64,000 nt of DNA from Pandoraea faecigallinarum (GCF_001029105.3 NZ_CP011807.3:1-64000), one strand, 5' to 3'; positions 12,463 to 21,261 are shown, counted from the stretch's first letter. The notes: generated by a model not told the origin, from the letters alone. Program-made: numbers and translations.

Positions 12463-12572
12463 GCGCAACGCCCCCCGTTTTCACCGGTAACACCGCATTG
12501 CCGCCTTGCCGCATTGTCGAAGTACGGCAACGCTGCACTACGGCATCGAACAACAAGTATTGGAGACAGATT

Positions 12573-13910
12573 GTGACGCCCCCCTCGGATTCGCTTGCCG
12601 CACGTCGATCCCCCACCTCGCCCGCCCCGAACACCTCCGCCGCCGCTCAGCGCGCGCCCGTCAAGCTGGGCTCCATCGTCGGCGGTCTCGCCGGCAATCT
12701 GATCGAGTGGTACGACTTTCTCGCGTACAGCATCTTCTCGATCTACTTCGCGAAGGCCTTCTTCCCCGGCGACAACCCCACCGTCCAGTTGATGAACACG
12801 GCGGCGATTGCCGCGGTGGGCTACGTGGCGCGTCCGCTGGGTAGCTGGCTCATCGGTCTGTATGCCGACCGGCGCGGCCGCAAAGCCGCGCTCACGGGAT
12901 CGGTGCTCGCAATGAGCGTGGGGTCGATGATGATCGCGCTCACGCCCGGTTACGCCAGCATCGGCATCTTTGCGCCGATCGTGCTGATCGCCGCGCGCCT
13001 GTTGCAAGGGCTGTCGATGGGCGGCGAGTACGGCACGAGCGCAACCTATCTGAGCGAAGTCGCGCCGGAGAATCGCAAGGGTTTTTTCCTGGGCTTCCTG
13101 CAAGTGAGTGTGGTGGCGGGGCAACTCGTCGCGCTTGGTCTGATGCTGGTGATGCAGCGCTGGCTGCTCACCGCCGAGCAGATCGAACATTGGGGATGGC
13201 GCATCCCGTTCGTGTTCGGCGGCGTGCTGGCGCTCTTCGCGTTGTACATGCGCCGCAATGTGGCGGAGAGCGAGGCGTTCGTCGATAGCGCGAAGAAGCG
13301 CGAGACGTCAATTACGCGCGAAGTCCTTGCCCACTGGCGACAGATTCTGCTGGCCATCGGAATTACCATCGGCGGCACCGTCGCGTTCTACACGTTCACC
13401 GTCTATATGCAGAAGTTTCTGGTCAATTCCGTCGGATTGTCGAAGGAATCGTCGACATTCGTCTCCACAATGGCGTTGCTGCTGTACATGCCGCTGCAAC
13501 CGCTCTTCGGGTTGTTGTCGGACGTGATCGGCCGCCGCAAGGTGCTGATGATCTTCGGCGTAAGCACCACGCTCTTCTCCGTGCCGCTGTTCACCGCGCT
13601 GAGTCACACCAGGGATCCGCTGACGGCGTTCGCCCTGTCGTTCGGCGGACTGGTGATGCTCTCGGGCTTCACGTCGGTCCACATGCTCGCGAAGACCGAA
13701 CTCTTCCCGCCGCGCATCCGCGCGCTCGCCGTCGGTTTTCCGTATGCGCTGACCACGGCGATTCTCGGCGGCACGACGGAATTTGTCGCACTGCGCTTCA
13801 AGGCCAGCGGCCACGAGTCGTATTTCTACTGGTATGTCACGATCTGCGCGGCCATTTCGCTGCTCGTCTACCTGAAGATGCCCGAGACACGTGGGCGCAA
13901 ATTCGACTGA
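12573..13910 (+). CDS. MHS-family MFS metabolite:H+ symporter
   Basis: This 445-residue inner-membrane transporter has about 12 hydrophobic segments. GNLIEWYDFLAYS near the start, the loop 2-3 motif YADRRGRKAAL and GLSMGGEYGTSATYL identify the metabolite:H+ symporter (KgtP/ProP/ShiA-like) branch of MFS. The start is a GTG at 12573 with GGAG 7 bases upstream; there is no suitable ATG, and the upstream in-frame sequence overlaps prpB in another frame. It starts 110 bp after prpB on the same strand and may share its transcript, suggesting uptake of propionate, methylcitrate or a related acid. The substrate is not readable from sequence. Confidence 0.87.
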   Translation: MTPPSDSLAARRSPTSPAPNTSAAAQRAPVKLGSIVGGLAGNLIEWYDFLAYSIFSIYFAKAFFPGDNPTVQLMNTAAIAAVGYVARPLGSWLIGLYADRRGRKAALTGSVLAMSVGSMMIALTPGYASIGIFAPIVLIAARLLQGLSMGGEYGTSATYLSEVAPENRKGFFLGFLQVSVVAGQLVALGLMLVMQRWLLTAEQIEHWGWRIPFVFGGVLALFALYMRRNVAESEAFVDSAKKRETSITREVLAHWRQILLAIGITIGGTVAFYTFTVYMQKFLVNSVGLSKESSTFVSTMALLLYMPLQPLFGLLSDVIGRRKVLMIFGVSTTLFSVPLFTALSHTRDPLTAFALSFGGLVMLSGFTSVHMLAKTELFPPRIRALAVGFPYALTTAILGGTTEFVALRFKASGHESYFYWYVTICAAISLLVYLKMPETRGRKFD

Positions 13911-14172
13911 CGGTCCGATAACGTAGCTGATGTCGCTAAGCTCGCGCGAGGCGATTGCGCGATCTCCCATCGGTAACGCGGGATCGCGCCTGCGCGGGCC
14001 CGGAATCCGAAAGCCGCGGGCGTGTATTGCAAAGAATGGCGTGAAATGGGTGACAGGATGGGGTTTTCCATCCCGGATGCCCGCTGCCACGGCGATGCAA
14101 CGCCCGCGTGTCGAATGCGGCGTGCAGGGCGCTGTGGCGCGTCATACCGTTCGTTGCCACGGAGATGCTTGC

Positions 14173-14709
14173 ATGCTGTTGCCGCTCATTCCGGAACCCG
14201 GTCTGGTCCTTCCCTCCGACATGGACGAGGCGTCGCGCGCCAGCGCCACGCCCGATATTGCGCAAGACCTCGCTGGCGTCGTCAATTTCGCCGAGCCGCC
14301 CAGCGTCGTGCCGTTCTCGCTGGTCCCGCCTCACCCGGACACGGCCTTCCGGTTCCAGTCGGACTTTCTCGGCATATGCGAAGACTTGTCGGCCGACATC
14401 GTGACGGAGTGGGCCAAGGCGGTGCAAGGTGGCGGACGTACGCCGCAATGGCAGGCATTCGTGGTGCGGTGGCAGGCGAAAATGTCCGGCAAGCACAGGC
14501 GCTACGCGCTGTTCCATCTGCTCGTGCACTACTTCGGCCGACTGGACCCGAGGCTGCGGCTGCTGGCGTTGGAATGCCTGTTGACGGACGGACCCGAAGG
14601 GCATGCCGCCGTGCAGAGAAACTGGAAACGGATCGGATTGGGGAAATTCGCGCGCACGCAATGGCCGTCGGTGCAGCGCGCGCTGCGTGAGGCCGGATTG
14701 CTGCGTTGA
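14173..14709 (+). CDS. Unrecognised 178-residue protein
   Basis: I do not recognise this protein. The first 60 residues are Pro/Ala/Ser-rich and look disordered. The C-terminal 110 residues are probably helical and basic, with a pattern of bulky hydrophobics (HRRYALFHLLVHYFGRLDPR, LLALECLLTDG) and a basic tail ending REAGLLR. ATG 14173 was chosen because GGAG lies 8 bases upstream; the longer in-frame extension has no such site. No membrane segment or signal peptide is evident. It stands alone between the MHS transporter and a tRNA gene, with a 262-bp upstream spacer in which I see nothing. Confidence 0.65.
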   Translation: MLLPLIPEPGLVLPSDMDEASRASATPDIAQDLAGVVNFAEPPSVVPFSLVPPHPDTAFRFQSDFLGICEDLSADIVTEWAKAVQGGGRTPQWQAFVVRWQAKMSGKHRRYALFHLLVHYFGRLDPRLRLLALECLLTDGPEGHAAVQRNWKRIGLGKFARTQWPSVQRALREAGLLR

Positions 14710-14765
14710 CAGTGATGGCGGGCGGGACGTGGCGGCAAGCGGCGAGGCCGCATTCCTGTGACGTC

Positions 14766-14802
14766 AACGAAAAAGGCAGAAGATCTTTCGATCTTCTGCC
14801 TT
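14766..14802 (-). terminator. Intrinsic terminator of the tRNA-Leu gene
   Basis: A perfect 13-bp stem (14773-14785 with 14790-14802) around a 4-base loop, followed on the minus strand by a T-tract (plus-strand A-run 14770-14774). It lies 9 bp beyond the 3' end of the tRNA and is a textbook rho-independent terminator. Confidence 0.85.
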
Positions 14803-14811
14803 CTGAAACCT

Positions 14812-14896
14812 TGGTGCCGACGGCGAGACTCGAACTCGCACAGCTTTCGCCACTACCCCCTCAAGATAGCGTGTCTACCAATTTCACCACGTCGGC
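14812..14896 (-). tRNA. tRNA-Leu (anticodon GAG)
   Basis: On the minus strand an 85-nt class II tRNA runs from GCCGACG to CGTCGGC-A-CCA, so the 7-bp acceptor stem pairs perfectly and CCA is encoded. The D-loop carries AATTGGTAGACACG; the anticodon stem CTATC/GGTAG encloses the loop TTGAGGG, giving anticodon GAG. A variable arm follows, then a T-arm with GTTCGAGTC. It decodes CUC/CUU leucine codons. Confidence 0.95.
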
Positions 14897-15090
14897 TTTG
14901 TCCTGCAAGGGAGCGCGATTGTAACGGGAAAATCGGGTTTTGTGAATGCTTCACTCACGAAACGTCCCCTGTTCGTCCCTTGCGCCCCTTACTCCCCTAC
15001 GCTCCTACGCCCCTACGCTCCTACGCTCCTTACGCCCGCATTCGCGCGACGCCTTGCGTGCCGCCGGGTGTTGCCACCACGCGCTTGCCT

Positions 15091-16977
15091 TCAGGCCGCG
15101 CGCCGCTGGGCGCCCCCTACCACCGACAGGGCGGGCGGGTGGACGTCGCCGAAGCCGTGAGCGTGCGCGGGATGACCCTCGCGAAGACGGAAGCGTGCCA
15201 CCGTTTCCGCCAGCATGCGGGCCTGCTCGCTGAGCATCGCCGAGGCGGCGGCCGATTCCTCCACCAGCGCCGCATTCTGCTGCGTCGCCTGATCCATTTC
15301 CGACACCGACCTGTCGATCTGGCTGATGCCCGCGCTTTGTTCGGTCATTGCTCCGTGAATCTCGCTCACCAGACGCTGTACGCGGGTGATGCCGTCAACG
15401 ATCTCGTTCATCGTCGTGCCTGCCGCCTGCACGCGCTCGGTGCCGCTCTTTACGTTCTGTACCGACGTCTCGATCAGCGCCTTGATTTCCTGCGCCGCCG
15501 CCGCACTGCGCTGCGCCAGCGTGCGCACTTCGCCGGCGACCACGGCGAAGCCGCGGCCCTGTTCGCCCGCGCGCGCCGCTTCCACGGCCGCGTTGAGCGC
15601 GAGAATGTTCGTCTGGAAGGCGATGCCGTCGATCACGCTGATGATCTCCGTGATGCGCTCCGAAGATTGCGTGATCGCTGCCATCGTGCTCACCGCATCG
15701 GTGACGACCTGACCGCCGCGCGCCGCCGCCGCGCTGGCGTCGTTCGCCAGCCGCGTCGCATGCTCGGCGGTGTCCGCCGTTTGCTTGACGCTGGAGGTCA
15801 GCTCCGTGAGGGCCGACGACGTCTCCTGCAACGACCCGGCGGACGCTTCCGTGCGCTGCGACAGGTCGCGGTTGCCCATCTCGATCTCACTGGTGGCGGA
15901 GGTCATCGACGACACGCCGGTTCGCACGTCGAGCATGACGGAGCTGATCTTGTCGACGAACGCGTTGAACGACTTCGAGATTTGCGCCACTTCGTCGTGA
16001 CCGATAACGTCCAGCCGCTGCGTCATGTCGCCATCACCGGAGCCGATGGTGTCCATCGCATCGCGCACGATCGACAGACGCTTGAACGCGCGTGAGGTGA
16101 AGACCGTGGCGATGAGCAGCGCGGCGAGGGTGAGGACCACCAGCGCGATGACGGTTGCCGTGAGGATGTCCGAGAGGCCGGCCGTGGCTTCCGCGCGGTC
16201 GAGCGCCACGACCAGATACCAGTCGGTGCCCGGAATGCGTCGGGCCTTGAGCAGCTTGGGCGCGCCGGAGAGTTCCATCGACACCGGTGCCGCGCCGTCG
16301 GCGGACATGGCGGCCAGGGAGTCGGCGGTGAGCGTGGGCGACACGTCGGTAGACGGCTTGAGCGAGTACTTGCTGTCCGGGTGAGCGATCACCTGACCGT
16401 CGCTGGCGACCACAAGGGCAAGGCTCGACGGCGTGGGGTGCACGGCCTTGATGATGTCCTGCACGCCCGTGAGGGCGACGGCGCCGCTGATAGCGCCGAT
16501 GGTCTGCCCGTCGCGCACGAGCGGCGCAGTGAAGGCCACGTAAGGAATGCCCGTCGACGAGTCGCCGTAAGGCTTGGTGACGGTCAGCTTGCCGGCGGCC
16601 ACGGCGCTCTTGTACCAGGGGCGCGCGGTCGGATCGTAGTCGGGCGGCGTGGGCGCCGTGGAGAAGAAGGTTTTGTCCGACCAGCCGACGCTGGTGATCG
16701 GGAAGTCGTTGGTTTTGCCCATGAGCTTGACGAGGCCGGCAGGATCGCCCTTCTCCACGACCTGCGACGTCGCCACGACGGCTTGCGCCTTGTCGGCCGA
16801 CCAGCGCTCGACGGTACCGGCGTTGCCGTTGGCCACGGCCGAGAGCGTGTGTTCGATGCTCGACATCATGCTGGCGCGCACGATCACGTAGGTCGTCACG
16901 CCTGAGAGGATCAGTGCGCCGACGACCGTCAGGCAGGTGATGAGCAAAATCCGGGTTCGTAACGAAGTGACTTTCAT
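15091..16977 (-). CDS. Methyl-accepting chemotaxis protein with Cache sensor
   Basis: This 628-residue inner-membrane chemoreceptor signals to CheA/CheW. It has an N-terminal membrane helix (about 10-33), a periplasmic double-Cache-like domain of about 240 residues (with the [18 protein letters not shown] element), a second membrane helix near 280-300, a HAMP linker, and the signalling coiled coil with the conserved hairpin [21 protein letters not shown] chose the ATG at 16977 ([12 protein letters not shown]) since it directly precedes the first membrane helix; an upstream start would add a 35-residue non-hydrophobic leader. The C-terminal tail lacks the NWETF-type pentapeptide that docks CheR/CheB. 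Confidence 0.92.
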   Translation of the reverse strand: MKVTSLRTRILLITCLTVVGALILSGVTTYVIVRASMMSSIEHTLSAVANGNAGTVERWSADKAQAVVATSQVVEKGDPAGLVKLMGKTNDFPITSVGWSDKTFFSTAPTPPDYDPTARPWYKSAVAAGKLTVTKPYGDSSTGIPYVAFTAPLVRDGQTIGAISGAVALTGVQDIIKAVHPTPSSLALVVASDGQVIAHPDSKYSLKPSTDVSPTLTADSLAAMSADGAAPVSMELSGAPKLLKARRIPGTDWYLVVALDRAEATAGLSDILTATVIALVVLTLAALLIATVFTSRAFKRLSIVRDAMDTIGSGDGDMTQRLDVIGHDEVAQISKSFNAFVDKISSVMLDVRTGVSSMTSATSEIEMGNRDLSQRTEASAGSLQETSSALTELTSSVKQTADTAEHATRLANDASAAAARGGQVVTDAVSTMAAITQSSERITEIISVIDGIAFQTNILALNAAVEAARAGEQGRGFAVVAGEVRTLAQRSAAAAQEIKALIETSVQNVKSGTERVQAAGTTMNEIVDGITRVQRLVSEIHGAMTEQSAGISQIDRSVSEMDQATQQNAALVEESAAASAMLSEQARMLAETVARFRLREGHPAHAHGFGDVHPPALSVVGGAQRRAA

Positions 16978-17275
16978 GGCTTTCGTCGAGAGGCCCCTGA
17001 GCGGGCCGTGGATTGGGGGGCGGTTGCGCGGGAGGTCTGCGGGCACCGTTGCAGCGAAGCGGGGACGCCGTTGCATCCTCACTCTCTGCGCTTACGGCGC
17101 AACGCGGCGCTAACTTTAATGAGCGCAGATCAATGCCCGTGCGTTGTGCTTCAACGCATGGCCCCATCCCGTTCCGGGGCGGAGCGGCGACGATTTCGGC
17201 TCGTGAAACCCGGACTTGCCGCACTGGGCGCCGTCGCCCCTCCCCCCTCCTCCCTCCTCCCTTTCCATGGTTGCC

Positions 17276-17316
17276 GATGACGCCCTCGACGAATGGCGAA
17301 TCGGTATCGGGATTGC
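17276..17316 (-). pseudogene. Remnant of low-affinity iron permease 3' end
   Basis: The sequence around TGGCGAATCGGTATCGGGAT closely matches the 3' end of the intact permease gene (about 18890-18926). Its minus-strand reading gives NPDTDSPFVEG against NPDTDSPLVDG in the permease C-terminus. Only some 40 bp are clearly alike and the rest of the gene is absent, so this is a duplication scar. Confidence 0.55.
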
Positions 17317-17418
17317 GCAGCGGGGCGCTTTCCCAACCAGTGGCGGTACGAACTTCACAAGCGCCTTGACGGGGCTGCCCGGCACCAAAGCGGTGTGTCA
17401 CAAAGCCAAAGGGCACCT

Positions 17419-17472
17419 CGCTATCGGTGCCAATCTGGAACTCCGATCAACGGAATTTGAAGGAGTCGAATC
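17419..17472 (+). promoter_or_regulatory. Shared leader of accessory gene A
   Basis: The 54 bp before the gene A start contain, in order, CGCTAT, GTGCCAA, TGGAA, CTCCGATCAA and AAGGAGTCGAA. The same ordered blocks precede genes B (19474), C (20736) and D (21554). It includes the ribosome site AAGGAG and suggests common control. Confidence 0.5.
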
Positions 17473-18696
17473 ATGATCAACCGGCTTCATGTCGATGCGG
17501 GCGCATTGGCGCGCACCGCACGGATTGCCCCTTTGCAGACCGAATCTGAAAGTCGTCGCCCGAACGCGACGCCAATGGGCAATGACCTGACGGGCGCCAG
17601 GCACAGCCCCGCCGATTCCATGGCGCCCGCGCCCGCGGGACGCCGGCTTGCTGCCGCGCCGGCCGGATACCTCCGGTTCGCCTCTGCTGCGGTGGCCGCT
17701 GCCGCCAGCGACTTGTGGGAGGCGGCGTGCAAAGGTTACGAAAAAAATTACGACGCGAGAACGCCTGCATCCTTTCATGGGTTGACCGAGTTCGAGAAAC
17801 GGCTGGTGGTCAAAAGTGCAGTCGATAAGGTATTCGAAAAGGACGCGTGGACAATCGATGGATATTTCAATCGGCTCACGGCAAATGGAGACGTAAAGAA
17901 ATATCTTGAAAAAACGCTATCGCGGGTAAAACGCGATGAGGTTGAGCAAGTGCTTCTCAAGGATGACAAAATATTTTTCGATAAACGTCGTCATCTCATG
18001 CAGCGAATAGATAAATATAAAATGGTATTTGGCGCGGAAACGTGGGAGATGGAAAACGCAAGGAACGACCTATGGAGCGAGGTTCGTGAAGCCGTTTATG
18101 AAAATAGAAGCATTACGGTGCCGGAGTCGTTCTTGCAGCTGACCGAAGAGGACAGACGAAAAGTAGCAAAGCTAACGGTGGATTGGATATTCAGCCCGGT
18201 GAACGACGAAACGGGAAAGTGGTTCGATCCAGTCGTCGAAATCGAAATGATGCGACCGTATTTGACAAGGACGGTGCCTCATGGAACTTATCAACGAGTG
18301 GCCGGACGGGAGAGTCTGAAAAACGTCAAGGAACGTATCATTGCCTACGACATGCGGGAAGCGGACCCCCAGGCAGAGATTAAAAGTGCGAAAAATGAGG
18401 TATGTAACGCGGTTCGGAAATCCGTTGCCGACCGGAAAAATCCAATCGGGCCTGCGTCATTCATGAGCCTGACCGAAGAAGGAAAGAAAGAGGTCGCCAG
18501 ATTATCTGTCAACTGGACGTTAAGTCCGGTGAATGATGAAACGGAATTCTGGTTCTTCGCGCTTGTCGAGAAAGAATTCATTCGGGAATATCTGGAGCAT
18601 ACCGTTTCTCAACGCAAGTATGACGAGGTCGCGCGATCAGGCAGGTTGGAAAGCGTCAGGGAAGCCATTCTGAAACGCGGCATGTTGGCTGGGTGA
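17473..18696 (+). CDS. Accessory protein A with three diverged repeats
   Basis: I do not recognise a family. The 407-residue protein has a disordered Ala/Pro/Ser-rich N-terminus (1-75, with no signal peptide) followed by three copies of an approximately 85-95-residue helical repeat at about 80-162, 199-290 and 309-400. Repeats 2 and 3 are closest, sharing a SF-L-L-TEE-(K/R)-VA-L-V-W core and SPVNDET-WF. Repeat 1 has lost the SPVND element. From about 17.7 kb the coding sequence is visibly richer in A and T than the flanks, suggesting transfer. One or two such repeats recur in gene B. Disordered N-terminus plus repeats is compatible with a secreted effector, but that is only a guess. Confidence 0.75.
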   Translation: MINRLHVDAGALARTARIAPLQTESESRRPNATPMGNDLTGARHSPADSMAPAPAGRRLAAAPAGYLRFASAAVAAAASDLWEAACKGYEKNYDARTPASFHGLTEFEKRLVVKSAVDKVFEKDAWTIDGYFNRLTANGDVKKYLEKTLSRVKRDEVEQVLLKDDKIFFDKRRHLMQRIDKYKMVFGAETWEMENARNDLWSEVREAVYENRSITVPESFLQLTEEDRRKVAKLTVDWIFSPVNDETGKWFDPVVEIEMMRPYLTRTVPHGTYQRVAGRESLKNVKERIIAYDMREADPQAEIKSAKNEVCNAVRKSVADRKNPIGPASFMSLTEEGKKEVARLSVNWTLSPVNDETEFWFFALVEKEFIREYLEHTVSQRKYDEVARSGRLESVREAILKRGMLAG

Positions 18697-18873
18697 GGAA
18701 GACTGCACATCGCCCGGCGGCACGCCAATGTATCGATTTCGAGGTCGTGGCGTAACTCGCCGGGTACAGCGGTCGCGCCGGCCCATCGATTCGATACGCC
18801 GCTAACGAGACACCTCGATGGCCAGGTGAAACTGACGTGCTTTCGCGCCGCGCTTTTCGCCTTCCCGTTGTCT

Positions 18874-19305
18874 TCACCGTCGCTCGTCATTCGTGCCGTC
18901 GACGAGTGGCGAGTCGGTATCGGGATTGCCCTGCCGCAACGCCAGACGCGCCGCGTCGGCCAGCGCTTCGTAGCGTTTGCGAAAGCGCGCCAACTCCTTC
19001 TCGTCGAGTTCTTCCAGATCAAGCAACGCGTTGTGCGCCCCTTCCATGGCGCGGATCAACTCGTCGAGCTTGATGTGCATGGCCGCCGTGTCGCGATTCT
19101 GCGTGTTCTGGATGAGGAAGACCATCAGGAAAGTGACGATGGTGGTCGAGGTGTTGATGACCAGTTGCCACGTGTCGCTATAACCGAACAGCGGCCCGGT
19201 GGCCGCCCATATCAGCACCAGCGCGACCGCCAGCACGAACGACACCGGTCGTCCGGTCAGCGTGGAAAGGTAGCTCGAGAACTTCGAAAACCATTTGCCG
19301 TTCAT
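18874..19305 (-). CDS. Low-affinity iron permease family protein
   Basis: This 143-residue protein has two or three hydrophobic segments near its N-terminus (RPVSFVLAVALVLIWAATGP and LVINTSTTIVTFLMVFLIQN) and the segment TQNRDTAAMHIKLDELIRAM, the signature of the bacterial low-affinity iron permease (Fet4-like, PF04120) family. Transport function in bacteria is poorly established. ATG 19305 is chosen because GGGAG lies six bases upstream. The gene is inserted, antisense, between the two related accessory genes A and B, and a scrap of its 3' end is also found upstream of A, so it was within the duplicated block. Confidence 0.87.
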   Translation of the reverse strand: MNGKWFSKFSSYLSTLTGRPVSFVLAVALVLIWAATGPLFGYSDTWQLVINTSTTIVTFLMVFLIQNTQNRDTAAMHIKLDELIRAMEGAHNALLDLEELDEKELARFRKRYEALADAARLALRQGNPDTDSPLVDGTNDERR

Positions 19306-19473
19306 GACCGTCTCCCGTTTTGAAACGATAGACGGATGATGGCACAGGCGTTGCCAGAGGAGGTTCGCCACCCATCGAGGCTATTCCCCATGCGGCTGTG
19401 CTATGAACGCCCCAAGTTCCCTCTCGCTGATTCACGGTACCAAAGCTGCAAGTCAAAAAGCGCAAGTGCGCCG

Positions 19474-19527
19474 CGTTATCGGTGCCAATCTGGAATTCCG
19501 ATCAACGGAATCTGAAGGAGTGGGAAC
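19474..19527 (+). promoter_or_regulatory. Shared leader of accessory gene B
   Basis: The leader of B aligns with that of A over about 90 bp starting near 19436, with CGTTAT, GGTGCCAATCTGGAA, TCCGATCAACGGAAT and GAAGGAGT conserved in order. It provides the AAGGAG ribosome site for ATG 19528. Confidence 0.5.
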
Positions 19528-20058
19528 ATGCATCCGATTTCAAACGCGAACGTGGTGACGTCCGCCCTAACGAATGTCGTTCCGGAGGAAGTGAGACGGA
19601 ACGATACCGTGTTGCTGAGTCGCGACCTCAATGTCGCCGCTCAGGCGACTGCCGGTTCGTCGTTGCCTGCGGCAGAGTCTACGCATGTCTATTCACACGC
19701 CAATATCGCGACATGTGCGGTAGGTCGAGTGGATAGCGAGGCGAAGGTTGAAAATGCGAAGCAACAGATGTGGGAAGTGGTTCGTGACGGCGTGGCCGCA
19801 GAACACACCATGATCATGCCGCACTCGTTTATTGAGCTAAATGAGGCAGGGCGCAAGCGGGTAACCAAGCTCACCGTCGACTGGGTATTTTCTCCGGTCA
19901 ATAGTAGTACGGAAAAGTGGTTCGATTGCCTGACGAATAATGCAACGATCAAAGAGTATCTAAAAGACACGGTTTCCGAGGAAATCAAAAATGAGGTCAA
20001 AGCCGCCAAATTGTTGAGTGTTCTCGGGGGGCATTTATTACTACGACATGTTTCGTGA
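19528..20058 (+). CDS. Accessory protein B, N-terminal part (frameshifted)
   Basis: The 176-codon frame encodes a Ser/Ala/Val-rich, probably disordered N-terminus (1-70) and one copy of the gene A repeat (about 75-165) with the hallmark SFIEL-NEAGRKRV-KLTVDWVFSPVN and a WFD. It uses the duplicated leader and GAAGGAG. After the repeat the frame runs into 16 out-of-context residues and stops. A second repeat continues at once in the +1 frame, so the gene is probably broken at the G6 tract 20026-20031. As written it could still make a one-repeat protein. The family is unrecognised. Confidence 0.65.
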   Translation: MHPISNANVVTSALTNVVPEEVRRNDTVLLSRDLNVAAQATAGSSLPAAESTHVYSHANIATCAVGRVDSEAKVENAKQQMWEVVRDGVAAEHTMIMPHSFIELNEAGRKRVTKLTVDWVFSPVNSSTEKWFDCLTNNATIKEYLKDTVSEEIKNEVKAAKLLSVLGGHLLLRHVS

Positions 20059-20491
20059 AAATGCGAGCCAGAGCGTGGCGACAGGTCCGGTGCCACCTGC
20101 GAATCCCGCATCGAAGCCGGTAACGGGTGAGGATAGTGAGGCGCGGGTCGAAAACGCGAAACAGGAGATGTGGCAGTCGATTCGTGATGGCGTGGCGAGG
20201 GGTCACGACATGATCATGCCAGCTTCGTTCATGTCGCTGGGTGAGAGCGGGAGGAAGAGGGTCGCCAGGCTGACGGTCGAATGGGTATTTAACCCTGTCA
20301 ATCCTGGGTGTGAAGAATGGTTTAACAGGTTGGTCGGAAATGAGCAAGTCAAGCCATATTTAAAAGGAACCGTATCTCGTAGTATTTACAGTGGCGTTAA
20401 CAACTATTGCTCACGTATTATCCCTCACCGCAAGCCGCCGTTGTGGTACGTCCGCGAGAAGTTTGGGCAGCTTGAAATGTTTAGGAAGTGA
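20048..20491 (+). CDS. Accessory protein B, C-terminal part (out of frame)
   Basis: This frame continues gene B: a Pro/Ser linker, then a second repeat copy (EMWQSIRDGVARGHDMIMPASF, GRKRVARLTVEWVFNPVN, EEWF) and a divergent tail rich in aromatic and basic residues. Neither the ATG at 20048 nor a GTG at 20018 has a ribosome site, so independent translation is unlikely. Removing one G from the G6 tract joins it to the upstream frame, giving IYYYDM where gene A has IIAYDM at the same place between repeats. I therefore read 19528-20491 as one two-repeat gene of about 320 codons with a frameshift. Sequencing error, pseudogenisation and slippage all remain possible. Confidence 0.55.
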   Translation: MFRENASQSVATGPVPPANPASKPVTGEDSEARVENAKQEMWQSIRDGVARGHDMIMPASFMSLGESGRKRVARLTVEWVFNPVNPGCEEWFNRLVGNEQVKPYLKGTVSRSIYSGVNNYCSRIIPHRKPPLWYVREKFGQLEMFRK

Positions 20492-20606
20492 GTAAGAGCA
20501 AGAGGGGCGCTGGCGTTTCATTCAGCAAACCTCTTGCATCGCTTACCTGTCAGGCGTTCAGCTAACGTTAATGATAAAAAACGTTTGAGAGCGCGGAAAA
20601 GTCAAG

Positions 20607-20640
20607 CGTCGTCGCTCGGCTCGCCCGCAAGGAAGACGCG
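20607..20640 (-). pseudogene. Short fragment of the ABC ATPase gene
   Basis: About 30 bp (GTCGCTCGGCTCGCCCGCAA region) match the segment of the ABC ATPase gene at 22280-22315 that encodes the Walker B/D-loop (DEPSGG). It is the left end of the duplicated cassette and repeats exactly 818 bp downstream at 21429. Confidence 0.5.
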
Positions 20641-20735
20641 CGGTGCGCCCCCAAGCGCTTTCCTCTCGCTTTGCGTGGGATCGCGCCACGTGATTCCCGA
20701 ATAGCAAAGACGGCAGGTTGTCTCGCAAAGGGTGG

Positions 20736-20787
20736 CGCTATATGAGTGCCAAGATGAAGGCTCCATTCACTCAAGGAGTCGAAGGTC
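20736..20787 (+). promoter_or_regulatory. Shared leader of accessory gene C
   Basis: Contains CGCTAT, GTGCCAA, a GATGAAG block, CTCCATTCA and AAGGAGTCGAA, then CATG, the same ordered elements as the leader of gene A although the downstream protein is different. It is nearly identical to the leader of D. Confidence 0.5.
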
Positions 20788-21255
20788 ATGGACAACATCA
20801 ACCCGGCGGGAACCACCGGATTGCAGCCGATCAGCTTACCAGAGTCGTCGCCGCAGCAGTCCAATGCCCCCATCGCTACCGATCTCGACAAGGCGCGATC
20901 CGCACCGGCGTCGACGTCGATTACCGCTTATTCATCGTCGCCGTTGCCCGACTGGGCTTATTCGACCTGGGCTGCCATGCACGAATCCCAGGATGGTAGA
21001 ACCTACCGTCACCTGGTCGGAAAGTTGGCGGATGAGCGAAACTGCGACCCGAACGACATATCGGTTGAACTATTGAAGAACATCCATCGCCTCGAATCAT
21101 CCGTCCGATTCGGCGCATTCAACGCGCTCACGAATTCGCGCCCGATCGACGACCGGTTCCTCGCTATTGGCACTGACGAGTGGCTGAAAAACTTCGCGGA
21201 AAAGGACCGGATCGAGGTACTGGATGCGCTTGACCGAATGGTAATCCACGTCTAA
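20788..21255 (+). CDS. Accessory protein C (paralogue of D)
   Basis: Unrecognised 155-residue protein. Residues 1-50 are Ser/Pro/Thr-rich and probably disordered, with no signal peptide. Residues 52-155 are predicted helical, with PDWAYSTWAAMHESQDG, NDISVELLKNI, SVRFGAFNAL and a charged C-terminal EWLKNFAEKDRIEVLDAL. The N-terminal 45 residues are almost identical to D, while the C-terminal domain has drifted. The arrangement of its C-terminal helices is loosely like the repeat of A and B (SPVND-WF against PIDDRFL), which might mean distant common ancestry. AAGGAG precedes the ATG. Confidence 0.7.
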   Translation: MDNINPAGTTGLQPISLPESSPQQSNAPIATDLDKARSAPASTSITAYSSSPLPDWAYSTWAAMHESQDGRTYRHLVGKLADERNCDPNDISVELLKNIHRLESSVRFGAFNALTNSRPIDDRFLAIGTDEWLKNFAEKDRIEVLDALDRMVIHV

Positions 21256-21261
21256 GCGCGG

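Larger units (their letters stand above)
16978..17472. other. Spacer with permease remnant and duplicated leader
   Basis: This 495-bp gap lies between the divergent chemoreceptor and accessory gene A. It contains a fragment (about 17276-17316) matching the 3' end of the iron permease gene at 18874, then from 17381 a segment similar to 19436-19527 that ends in the leader of gene A. I see no intact gene. Confidence 0.6.

Noticed and set aside
11319..12572. N-terminal extension of the MHS transporter through prpB
   Set aside because: In-frame but overlaps prpB in another frame and is Arg-rich nonsense; a GTG with GGAG at 12573 gives a normal transporter.
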